Source of the DNA: G965214625 sp965214625
Lineage (GTDB): Bacteria > Pseudomonadota > Gammaproteobacteria > Arenicellales > Poriferihabitantaceae
Length of the DNA stretch: 64,000 nucleotides
NCBI GenBank assembly: GCA_965214625.1
Contig: OZ243962.1
Span: forward strand, 2,990,874-3,054,873
Reading direction: 5' to 3'
Below are positions 16,599 through 24,486 of this stretch, piece after piece. Within the stretch, counting starts at the first letter, position 1, and every line of letters begins with the position of its first letter. Under the pieces are notes generated by a model. That model saw only the letters and a list, made by a program, of their open reading frames with translations, was not told where the DNA came from and ran no database searches. A program made the position numbers and the translations under genes.

Positions 16599-18458
16599 GT
16601 GCGGTCGATAAAAAGAACAAAAACGGGCCTGGTCAAGGCCCGTTTTTTATGGGTGCTGGTTCTATTTTTTGCAGCAACATCGATTGATCGTTCGTGGGCC
16701 ACTTCCGATCCTTCGGATCGTCATGAAACAGTCCACAGTCAGCAGCTTGAACGGGTTCAATACCTGATCCGCGCCAATGCATTGGATCTGGCGCAGTGGG
16801 TACTGGAAAATCAGTCCCCGCCGGACCTTCCCAATCCCGAATGGCTTGCCTGGGAACGGCAACTGTGGGCCTTGTATCGTCTTCGTCAAGACTGGACGGC
16901 ACTGTATCAAAGGACAAGACAGATTCCGCCCGCCTTCCCGTCTTCCATCCGATATGAATCCGAAGCAATGGCGATTACGGCTTTGATTGCGTTGAACCGG
17001 GGGCATGACGCAAGAAAACTGTTACGACAACACCTTGCGTCATCGGTTTTTTCCGCAGCAGACAAAAAACAGCATCGACGACAGGTTCTGGAAAGTTATC
17101 TCGATGACCGCCTGTTGGATGAAGTCAATATCGCGATGCAAACGTATCAGCATGACTATCGGGACCAGGAAGAACAGTGGTTGATTTTAAGCGCCAATGT
17201 GTATCTGCAAATGGGGGAGGTGGACCGGGCCGTTAATTTGCTGGCACCCATCGATTCGATCGATGCCCGGTTACTGCGAACCTATGGACGTTTGAGAAAC
17301 GGTTCACTGAGTCCTGAGCAGGTGATCGGTCGCGTTGAGACATGGTTGGGCGATGAGGCGGTCAAGGTTAATGAACTCAATGCGCGTGCGGTCCTGCTGG
17401 CGGCGTATCAGGCGAAGGACGATCATTTTGCTCTGACCGAGCATCTCGAGCAGTATCTGATGGTCAAGAATATCCAGCCCCATGCGAAACGCCATGCGGC
17501 CTTTTCGGACTATCAAATAGCGGATTTGTTGAGCAGCTATGACACGCTGGTACAGCACGAGTCGGATGCGGCGGGCCTGCTGGGAGCGGATGAAGCCAGA
17601 TGGCGGGCGCATGCATCCCATTTGCCGATGACAGGGATGACCCTCAGAAAGGCATTTTATGCCTATCTGATACGCATCACCGATAAACCATTGCGCAAAA
17701 GACAGTATATCAATCATTATGTGCGCGCCCTGATCGCGTCGGAACATGCCGCATTGATCCCCCAGGTGTTTGGCGAGAATCATCTGTTCGGACCATTACA
17801 TATCGAGCCGGATACGGCATTAATACTGTCCAACAGGGCATTGCAGCAGGGTGACATTCCGTTGGCCGCCCAGGCGATAAAAAATGTGATCGGATTCCCT
17901 GAGGCGATGAGTGAAGCGGACTGGTATTTGCATGTTGCCAGAATACTGATCATTGCCGGCGAGTATACAGCGGGTGCAAAGCGGATTCGGGACTGGCTGG
18001 GGTTGCATGAACAGCTGCAGCCTGAGCAAACGGATCTCGTGTTGCAGCCGATTTTTGACCTGCAAACGGTCAAGCAGCATCAACTCGCCCTGAAGTTATT
18101 GCATCGGGTGAATCAACAATCATCGTCGACAGGGCATCGTCGTGAAATTGCCTATTGGATCGCTGAATCCTATCAGGCAACCCGGCAATACCTGAAGGCG
18201 GCGGATTATTTTCTGTACTCTGCCCTGCAAAAAGGCGCTGGGTTTGATCCGTGGGGTGAATCGGCGCGGTTTCGTGCGGCGGACTCCCTGATGCAGGCGA
18301 ACCAGTTCAGTGATGCCCGACGACTGTTTCAGGATCTTCTCTCCAGAACCGAGGAACAGGGGCGGGCGAATGTGATAAGACAGAAGTTACAGCAACTGTG
18401 GTTGCTGGAATCGAACCGGGCAACAACGTCAAGTGAATATCAAAGAAAAGAGCTTTGA
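16599..18458 (+). CDS. exported TPR-repeat protein of unknown function
   Basis: About 619 residues from the GTG at 16599, chosen because it gives a signal peptide: basic start, hydrophobic 'LWVLVLFFAAT' and a likely cut after 'DRSWA'. Starts further upstream lie inside rplS. The rest is almost entirely helical with tetratricopeptide-like units, for example 'LILSANVYLQMGEVDRAVNLL', 'ALILSNRALQQGDIPLAAQA' and 'AYWIAESYQATRQYLKAADYF'. It is probably a periplasmic or outer-membrane-associated scaffold. The 3' end overlaps xerD by 26 bp. The gene's beginning coincides with the terminator-like hairpin after rplS. I do not recognise a named family. Confidence 0.75.
   Translation: MRSIKRTKTGLVKARFLWVLVLFFAATSIDRSWATSDPSDRHETVHSQQLERVQYLIRANALDLAQWVLENQSPPDLPNPEWLAWERQLWALYRLRQDWTALYQRTRQIPPAFPSSIRYESEAMAITALIALNRGHDARKLLRQHLASSVFSAADKKQHRRQVLESYLDDRLLDEVNIAMQTYQHDYRDQEEQWLILSANVYLQMGEVDRAVNLLAPIDSIDARLLRTYGRLRNGSLSPEQVIGRVETWLGDEAVKVNELNARAVLLAAYQAKDDHFALTEHLEQYLMVKNIQPHAKRHAAFSDYQIADLLSSYDTLVQHESDAAGLLGADEARWRAHASHLPMTGMTLRKAFYAYLIRITDKPLRKRQYINHYVRALIASEHAALIPQVFGENHLFGPLHIEPDTALILSNRALQQGDIPLAAQAIKNVIGFPEAMSEADWYLHVARILIIAGEYTAGAKRIRDWLGLHEQLQPEQTDLVLQPIFDLQTVKQHQLALKLLHRVNQQSSSTGHRREIAYWIAESYQATRQYLKAADYFLYSALQKGAGFDPWGESARFRAADSLMQANQFSDARRLFQDLLSRTEEQGRANVIRQKLQQLWLLESNRATTSSEYQRKEL
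16624..16648 (+). terminator. terminator-like hairpin after rplS, inside the start of the TPR gene
   Basis: CGGGCCT (16624-16630) and AGGCCCG (16636-16642) form a perfect 7-bp stem with loop GGTCA, followed by six T. It is a textbook intrinsic terminator for the rpsP operon, yet it lies in the coding sequence of the next gene if the GTG start at 16599 is correct. Confidence 0.75.
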
Positions 18459-19344
18459 TCGGGAGGATCAATTAATCGAACAGTTTCTCGATGACATATG
18501 GGCACAGTCCGGATTGAGCGAGAACACACTGGCGGCCTATCGCAATGATTTGACCGGTTTTGCCCGATGGGCGGATGACCAGGAGACCGCATTGTGTGAC
18601 GTCTCTGCGTCCCAATTGTCTGACTATGTCGCACGGCGGGCACAAACCCGTTCCAATCGGTCTGCGGCCAGGACATTATCCTGTCTCAAACGATTTTATC
18701 GATATCTGGTGGTCGAAGAAATCATTCGATATGATCCTGGTGCCAATGCGGTTGCCCCCGCGATCGGGCAGTCATTGCCCAAGTCGTTGTCAGAAATGGA
18801 CGTTGAGCAGTTGCTGAATATGCCAGACGTGACGACATCGCTTGGATGTCGGGACAGGGCCATGTTGGAGACACTCTATGCAACCGGACTTCGTGTGACC
18901 GAACTGGTGAGTCTGACGCTGGATCAGGTTGACCTGACCGTCGGAGTTTGTCGAATTATTGGCAAGGGCAACAAGGAAAGACTGGTACCGCTAGGCGATC
19001 AGTCGAACGAATCGATCCAACGATACCTCAAGGAAGCGAGAGGTGACCTACTGGCAGGACGCCCCGCCGATGCCCTGTTCATCACGCGTCTTGCTAAACC
19101 GATGACACGCCAGGCTTTCTGGTTGAATATCAAGCGGTATGCGAAGAGGGCGGGTCTTCGAAGTGATCTGTCACCGCATACACTGCGCCATGCTTTCGCG
19201 ACTCATCTGCTGAATCATGGTGCCGACTTGCGTAGTGTCCAGATGTTATTGGGACATTCGAATCTGTCCACTACGCAGATTTATACCCATGTCGCACAAA
19301 CCCGACTGCAGAAACTGCACCAGCAGCATCATCCCCGTGGCTAA
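18433..19344 (+). CDS. xerD: site-specific tyrosine recombinase XerD
   Basis: XerD works with XerC at dif to resolve chromosome dimers. The 303-residue protein has the SAM-like core-binding domain (about 10-100) and the catalytic domain with all six active residues visible: Arg in 'TGLRVTE', Lys in 'GKGNKER', His and Arg in 'HTLRHAFA', His in 'LLGHSN' and Tyr in 'TTQIYTHV'. The length and motifs favour XerD over XerC. It starts with GTG inside the preceding gene. It is not near an integron or prophage, so a housekeeping role is likely. Confidence 0.9.
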   Translation: MNIKEKSFDREDQLIEQFLDDIWAQSGLSENTLAAYRNDLTGFARWADDQETALCDVSASQLSDYVARRAQTRSNRSAARTLSCLKRFYRYLVVEEIIRYDPGANAVAPAIGQSLPKSLSEMDVEQLLNMPDVTTSLGCRDRAMLETLYATGLRVTELVSLTLDQVDLTVGVCRIIGKGNKERLVPLGDQSNESIQRYLKEARGDLLAGRPADALFITRLAKPMTRQAFWLNIKRYAKRAGLRSDLSPHTLRHAFATHLLNHGADLRSVQMLLGHSNLSTTQIYTHVAQTRLQKLHQQHHPRG

Positions 19345-19557
19345 GTGCAAGTGAGATTCAAAGGTCTGTTGCAAACGACGTGCGCGAAGGCTAAAGCTAG
19401 CGGATGACGCCTGCCAGGGCGGATCAAAACGCTTCCTTACCTGTTTTAGGGACATTTCCTCTCAATATGATTCAGTTCAGCTATCCGTTTCGGATAGGCG
19501 TCTCATCGTAGTGGGCAAACCAGGGGTGGCATGTATTCTATTTGGTTATTCATGACA

Positions 19558-20115
19558 TCAGTTGTGCGGCCGTCTCCGTACAGACGAGCCGGCGACGTTC
19601 TTCCGGCTCAGGTGGCGCAGTGCCTGGATTACCAACCCACTGATCTTTCCCGCAGTTGCCATATTGCGGGGAGTCGTGTGCTTCAGGATGATCTGGCGCT
19701 TGCCAACCTGGACAGTCCGCGAGCGACCATCCGTAAAATAAACGACCTTCATGGGGACTTGCGTAGAGAGCCCAAGCAAATTGGCTGCGTAGGCCCCGGA
19801 GGGTTGAAACCGGGTGGCGTCACGACCTGCAAGTGCGCTTGCGATATCATCCGTCGGTGGTTGCAACCGACCCAACGGGGGATCAATTTTCGGGTAGTCG
19901 TACAGTCCCCGAGCCAACTGGCGGATAAGGCCACTGTCCCGATGCCGCATCAGTGCAAGATCGACAGCCCGGCGGGTACCAAGATCCGTAAAACTATCGG
20001 GCGTAAAGACCCAGCCCCGTTTGCGGCCCTGTATCCGGCGGAGGATCTTGCTGTCGGTACTGTCTGCATGCTTGCCCATATTTTTGAAAGGAAAGTGCGT
20101 ATCTTTTTCTTTCAA
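19558..20115 (-). CDS. AbiEi / DUF6088-type antitoxin-like protein without a toxin partner
   Basis: This is a 185-residue protein; an internal ATG at 20079 is an alternative start. It has the pattern of type IV antitoxins of the AbiEi/DUF6088 group: 'RRIQGRKRGWVFTPDSFTDLG' winged-helix start, 'IRQLARGLYDYPKIDP', 'FQPSGAYAANLLGLSTQVP' and 'TPRNMATAGKISGLVIQALRHL'. In complete systems the next gene is an AbiEii nucleotidyltransferase toxin. Downstream on this strand there are only 213 bases before the convergent xerD, with no toxin gene. The C-terminal 20 residues look unusual, so a late frameshift is possible. Family call is by eye. Confidence 0.75.
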   Translation of the reverse strand: MKEKDTHFPFKNMGKHADSTDSKILRRIQGRKRGWVFTPDSFTDLGTRRAVDLALMRHRDSGLIRQLARGLYDYPKIDPPLGRLQPPTDDIASALAGRDATRFQPSGAYAANLLGLSTQVPMKVVYFTDGRSRTVQVGKRQIILKHTTPRNMATAGKISGLVIQALRHLSRKNVAGSSVRRRPHN

Positions 20116-20480
20116 AAATAAAGTGCAATTATTGTCGGATTGCTATTAATGTGGCTAGTTCTTCGCATCGCTTGCAATTCAACAAATCCAGCCATTCAAA
20201 TGGCCTATAAAAATACCTGCCAGATATTCGGCCTGACCGTATAGAAAACGGACTTAACTGGACATAGATTATTAGGCGGGTTTTTATACACATTCTGGCC
20301 GAAATCAGGCCGGATTCTGTCAACCGTTTTGACGATAAATAAACAGTGGTTTTTGTTACGCCGGAAAACCGACAGTAAAAGCCTTTAGGCGGGGATGTGG
20401 TGGTGTTCAGCGACACAAAAATGATGATTGGGTGGTGTCATACTGTTATGATCGGCCCACCCACTGCCGAGAATTGAACC
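20116..20480. other. AT-richer non-coding stretch before the repeat-protein gene
   Basis: About 365 bases with several short inverted and repeated motifs (CTGGCC/GGCC type) and the first copy of a 59-bp direct repeat. No gene is supported; the open frame on the minus strand here has no start signal and no recognisable content. Confidence 0.4.
20347..20405 (+). repeat. 59-bp direct repeat, copy 1
   Basis: Matches 21883-21941 over 59 bases with 4 mismatches; the central 34 bases (20361-20394) are identical to 21897-21930. The core contains the 10-bp palindrome GCCTTTAGGC. The two copies bracket the MORN-like repeat gene and a decayed gene, 1536 bp apart. Confidence 0.85.
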
Positions 20481-21278
20481 ATGAAACCCATCATCCGAAT
20501 ACTGGGCCTTGCCCTACTGTTATCCGCTACCGTCACCGGATGGGCGGATCATAACCAATATGTGGACGGGAAGAAACACGGGCACTGGACGATGACAGGG
20601 ACTGACGGTAGGGTTCTGGAAGGCCCGATGGTGGACGGCAAGCGACACGGGGAATGGACGGTAACATCCCCGGACGGTACGGTTGAAAAAGGCCCGTTTG
20701 TGAACGGTAAAATGCACGGAGAATGGACGGTAACATCCCCGGACGGTATGGTTATTAAAGCCCCGTATGTGGACGATAAAAAACACGGCTACTGGATGAT
20801 CACATCCCCGGACGGCGGGGTTACGGAAGGCCCGTATGTGGACGGTAAACAACACGGCCACTGGACGATCACATCCCCGAACGGTAAGGTTAAAACAGGC
20901 CCGTTTGTGGACGGCAAAGAGCATGGAGAATGGACGATCACATCCCCGAACGGTATAGTTGGTAAAGGCCCGTTTGTGGACGGCAAGCAACAAGGGGAAT
21001 GGACGATCACACGCCCTGACGGTCTGGATGCTAAAGGCCCGATGGTGGACGGTGAAAGACACGACCACTGGACGATCACATTCCCGGACGGTAGGGTTGA
21101 CAAAGGTCCGTATGTGGACGGTAAACAACACGGCCACTGGACGACCACATCCCCGGACGGTACGGTTCATAAATACCCGATGGTGAACGGTGAAGTGCAC
21201 GGGGAATGGACGGTAACATCCCCGGACGGTACGGTTCATAAATACCGGTTTGTATATGGTGAACCAGTAGGCGAGTAA
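20481..21278 (+). CDS. exported protein made of tandem MORN-like 23-residue repeats
   Basis: This 265-residue protein has a signal peptide ('ILGLALLLSATVTGWA', cleavage after WA) and about ten tandem copies of a 23-residue unit. The consensus is P-x-VDGK-x-HG-x-WT-x-TSPDG-x-V-x-KG. The GxW and DGKxHG core resembles MORN_2 repeats of YwqK-type proteins, which form extended beta sheets. At DNA level the units are 69 bp and highly alike, so copy number is probably variable. It is expected in the periplasm or at the surface. The function is unknown. It lies between two copies of a direct repeat and next to transposon debris, which suggests mobility. Confidence 0.8.
   Translation: MKPIIRILGLALLLSATVTGWADHNQYVDGKKHGHWTMTGTDGRVLEGPMVDGKRHGEWTVTSPDGTVEKGPFVNGKMHGEWTVTSPDGMVIKAPYVDDKKHGYWMITSPDGGVTEGPYVDGKQHGHWTITSPNGKVKTGPFVDGKEHGEWTITSPNGIVGKGPFVDGKQQGEWTITRPDGLDAKGPMVDGERHDHWTITFPDGRVDKGPYVDGKQHGHWTTTSPDGTVHKYPMVNGEVHGEWTVTSPDGTVHKYRFVYGEPVGE
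20556..21255 (+). repeat. tandem 69-bp coding repeat array
   Basis: About ten in-frame units of 69 bp, each including a GGACGGTA-type block, a CCCGTNTGTGGACGG-type block and CACGGNNANTGGACG. Units differ by a few bases. The periodicity is visible directly in the sequence and equals the 23-residue protein repeat. Confidence 0.9.
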
Positions 21279-21354
21279 TCGACCGGGCCGGGGAAGCGGA
21301 CCCTGAACCAACATTCTTATCGTTTTATGATGGATCACTCGATCATGCGCCCTT

Positions 21355-21715
21355 TCACAATGGGGTTGTCGCGTAATGAGCGCCCTGGCTCAGCCCCCGG
21401 TCCATCGTTTCAACGGCTCGCCCCACCCGAGCAGCACAAACGCCGCCGCCGCGAGATGCGGCCCCAGCGCAAAGGCCTCGGTGCGGTGGGCACGGCGTAA
21501 TACCACCCGTGTGTGCTGAACCATCACTGCACTGCCCAACCCAGCCAGGCGCTGAGCGCAGGTCCACCATCAGGTCAAAAACGTTGATCCCCAGCCCGAC
21601 CCATAGCAGGGTATAGACTAGGTCATCCGGCAACTCAGGTATCGACGAGGCTCACGATGAGCAGTAGTGTGAGTAGCAAACCCGCTGCACCCAGCGTCTA
21701 GGCAATCCCCAGGTG
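21355..21715 (-). pseudogene. remnant of a small membrane protein gene
   Basis: Read on the minus strand, two frames give hydrophobic segments that join across a frameshift near 21640: 'LGAAGLLLTLLLIVSLVDT' upstream and 'LPDDLVYTLLWVGLGINVFDLMVDLR' downstream, the first of which also follows an in-frame TAG. The pattern is that of a multi-helix membrane protein with at least two disabling changes. I cannot name the family. Confidence 0.4.
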
Positions 21716-21882
21716 CCGCTCAGCAACGCGAAACCAAGGGCCGCTATAACCTCCATTTCCGCAGATGTGTTCCGGTGTCCAAACCCTGGCAACGGTCTGT
21801 ATAGAACGATCCGGGACATATTCGGGTATTTCGGCCAATGGGTAGGTTCGGTTCTTCCCCACTGGTCGCACCAAGATATCTA

Positions 21883-21941
21883 TGGTTTTTGTTGCACCGG
21901 AAAACCGACAGTAAAAGCCTTTAGGCGGGGGTGTGGTGATG
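21883..21941 (+). repeat. 59-bp direct repeat, copy 2
   Basis: Second copy of the repeat at 20347-20405; the core 21897-21930 is identical in 34 of 34 bases. A weaker, partial third match is visible near 22026-22058 (CCGAAAACC..GACAGTAAAA). Position at both sides of the repeat-protein gene suggests a duplication or mobile-element end. Confidence 0.85.
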
Positions 21942-22323
21942 TATCTTCAGAGGCTCGGAAATGATGGCACGGGTTGAGCAATGCGGCAGTGATCGAGGCC
22001 TTGATCCAGTCCGAAGCGGATAAATAGGCCGAAAACCCGAAAAGGACAGTAAAATGGGTAGGGATTGCCTGAAACGGACGTGATAGCGGGCCTGTGGTGC
22101 GTTTTCTCGACCCACCCCTACCCCCATGATCATAGGGTAAATATAGAACCATGCCAGCAAAGCCCAAATTGACCCGTAGGGCCCAGGCCGAGAACCGGCG
22201 TGGAAATGTCCGCACACGTCCAATTATCGGGAACTGAACCGAACCCAGATTAATGGCCTATTGACCGTTTGGTATCCTATGGCCATGAAGGGGGACGGCT
22301 AGGCAACGGACCGAGCTATAACC

Positions 22324-22570
22324 CTGCGCCGGGCGGTCATTACCGTGTGTGAGGCGTTTGATGGCACGCTCACGCTGCTGTACAAGGGACAGCCACTTGA
22401 CTACCGTATTTTAATGGAAGGTGAGCCACCGGTGCCGCTGGCGGATGAGAAGCGCGTGGCGGAGGTGGTACACAGGCCAAGGTGAACCAGGAGCACCGAA
22501 CACCGTGAAGCCGCCGGTGGATCATCCGTGGCGGCGTTATCCGGTGACGACCGGGACCCCTCCTGGATGA
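22324..22570 (+). pseudogene. transposase C-terminal remnant (ISNCY-like)
   Basis: A frame beginning near 22324 reads 'AVITVCEAFDGTLTLLYKG' then 'PLDYRILMEGEPPVPLADEK', which stops at a TGA near 22484. After frameshifts the sequence continues with 'VKPPVDHPWRRYPVTTGTPPG' and a stop at 22570. The 'DGTLTLLYKGRPLxYR' plus 'KP..DHPWRR' ending is what I know from the C-terminus of ISNCY-type transposases. The N-terminal catalytic part is missing. Dead IS element. Confidence 0.6.
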
Positions 22571-22596
22571 AGACCTCAGGCTTGGATCGGTGCTTG

Positions 22597-22647
22597 CCCG
22601 GTGGGTTGGACTCCATTCGCTACGCTCATTTCGTCCAACCCACCGGG
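22597..22647. repeat. REP-like perfect inverted repeat
   Basis: CCCGGTGGGTTGGAC (22597-22611) and its exact reverse complement (22633-22647) form a 15-bp stem around a 21-base loop. It follows the transposase remnant by 27 bp. The stem and the GGGGACATTT-type sequence just after it resemble REP elements mobilised by RAYT transposases. Part of the arm recurs near 46691-46714. Confidence 0.7.
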
Positions 22648-23187
22648 CGTTCCTATAAAGTAAAAGGGGACATTTCTAAATTGCGTTGACACGCATTAAA
22701 TCCGCTATCCGAGATTGACGCGATTCAATGCCTTTACGAAAACGGGGTGCACTTCGTTTTAACCCGCTACAAGAAACTTATTGGATCGGATATCGGCCTA
22801 CCGCGCACCCAAGACCGCCTGGAACGACCTGTTTACCCTGCTAACCGATCCGACTGCACAGCCTCTCCCTGAGTCGACCTCGGACCGCCGCGTACCGAAA
22901 CAGGCCCGCCTACTGCCAATCCATCAAACCCGTAAACGAGGAACAAAAAGATCAATTAACCAAAATTATAATTGCTGCGAATAAACCCCCAGCCTTTTTG
23001 TATTACACTGTCGCATGATATGGTTGTTGTCTTCGCGCTATGATGGACTTGCGATGTTCGTCTTGACATAGTGCGAAGATGCTTTTTGCGACAGGAGCGT
23101 ACTACATAGCATGTTTGTGCAACCTTTCGGTTTTCCCTCAAGCGGTACACTGTGCTGATTGGCAAAGAAAGACACGTATGATTTGCG
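22648..23187. other. non-coding stretch without supported gene
   Basis: About 540 bases between the REP-like hairpin and the ankyrin gene. A 67-codon open frame at 22781 has no ribosome binding site and no recognisable content. Confidence 0.35.
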
Positions 23188-24078
23188 TTATCTGAGCCGC
23201 ATCTCGTCTAGTTGTCGATAAACGACGGTCCCTCTGAGTGGACTATTCGCTGGGATCAGATCGAAGGGCGTGTTGCCGTTGACATCAAGTGCATTGGGAT
23301 TCGATCCGGTATCCAGAAGCAACTGCACGATTTCAGGCATCAGGCTGTACCGTGCGGCTTCGTGCAAAGGAGTACGGTCATGCCTGTTACGTGGATCCAG
23401 CTGGGCTCCGGCATCCAGGAGGAACTGTACGATTTCAGGCGCCATGCCGTGTTTGGCGGCGCTGTGCAAGGGTGTTGCTTCGTATTTGTCACGAGCATTC
23501 AGGTTTGCCCCGGCATTGAGGAGAGTCCGTATCACTTCGGGGGTTCTGTTATGTGCGGCGGCATCATGCAAGAGGGTATTGACATCATCATTTGAACCGG
23601 TTTGTGCGTTCAGAAGCATGTGTACGACTTCAGGCTGTTTGCTATACGCTGCCGCCCAGCGCAGAGGCGTATAACCGTAGTGATTACGGACATTCCGGTC
23701 TGCCCCGGCATTCAAGAAAGCCTGCACGGTATCCGGGGCTGCCCTGTGTGCAGCTTCGTGCAGAGGGGTTCGTCCATACTCATCACGTGCATCCATCTCA
23801 GCCCCTGCGCTCAGGAGAAGCTGTACGACTTCCGGTGTTCCGCTGAAAGATGCGGTCCAGTGTAAAGGGGTCCGACTGATAAATGACCGGGGGAATGTGT
23901 AGCGTGCATTGGGGTCGGCTCCCGTCTCAAGGCATCTTTGAACGATTTGTGCGGTGGTATCCGTGAAAAATTCCGGAGTATTCCAGTTTTCACATCCGGA
24001 CTGGGCGATCAGGGGACGAGAGGTGATCAATATAAAAAGACTGATCACGGTCACTAGGGACGGCAAAGAATAAGGCAT
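23188..24078 (-). CDS. exported ankyrin-repeat protein
   Basis: A 296-residue protein from the ATG at 24078, chosen because it begins a signal peptide ('PSLVTVISLFILITSRPLIAQ'); an upstream start at 24147 adds a non-typical extension. Six to seven ankyrin repeats follow, with 'GRTPLHEAAHRAAPDTVQAFLNAGADRNVRN'-type units (each about 34 residues, TPLHxAA and LLxAGAxxNxR). Ankyrin proteins are protein-binding scaffolds; secreted ones occur in symbionts and in periplasmic stress proteins. Target unknown. It sits in the accessory segment and is not in an operon. Confidence 0.85.
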   Translation of the reverse strand: MPYSLPSLVTVISLFILITSRPLIAQSGCENWNTPEFFTDTTAQIVQRCLETGADPNARYTFPRSFISRTPLHWTASFSGTPEVVQLLLSAGAEMDARDEYGRTPLHEAAHRAAPDTVQAFLNAGADRNVRNHYGYTPLRWAAAYSKQPEVVHMLLNAQTGSNDDVNTLLHDAAAHNRTPEVIRTLLNAGANLNARDKYEATPLHSAAKHGMAPEIVQFLLDAGAQLDPRNRHDRTPLHEAARYSLMPEIVQLLLDTGSNPNALDVNGNTPFDLIPANSPLRGTVVYRQLDEMRLR

Positions 24079-24147
24079 GATCGGTATTTCCAACGAAACG
24101 GTTTGTCCTGTTGTCTGATTTGGGTGGATAGACAAGTAGTATATCAT

Positions 24148-24486
24148 CCCCTATAGATGCCTTCGGATATTGGTTCAATCACGCCCCTTGGCACCCCGGT
24201 TCCTGGATTGGTTAGAGTATTTCATCCATTCGTGCGGATTCGTCCTGTGGACAAATTGCATCGGAACAAAGTCGACATGTCCAGCTGTTTGCGGATCGGA
24301 CACGATGCCGATGGTCGTGCTGTCAGGCAGGACTGATTGAACAATCGGTGAATCCCCCATGATATGTGACTGATCTGTGTTCAGAGCCTATTCAACATCC
24401 TACATATTCGACGCCAGACATGTCTTTGTGCGTTCAATCTACACTATAATTTTATCTGGCTCATTGGTGTTATGTGATCGGTTTCA
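24148..24486. other. intergenic region upstream of relA
   Basis: About 340 bases between divergent genes. It should contain the promoters of both. A 61-codon frame on the minus strand (24175-24360) has no visible ribosome binding site and is not called. Confidence 0.35.

Noticed and set aside
20520..21338. 272-codon minus-strand frame with repeats
   Set aside because: It is the antisense of the 69-bp repeat array; the periodic pattern follows from the plus-strand gene, which has a signal peptide.
20347..21941. CRISPR-like repeat spacing
   Set aside because: Only two clear copies 1.5 kb apart with a gene between; not a CRISPR array. No array was seen in the window.
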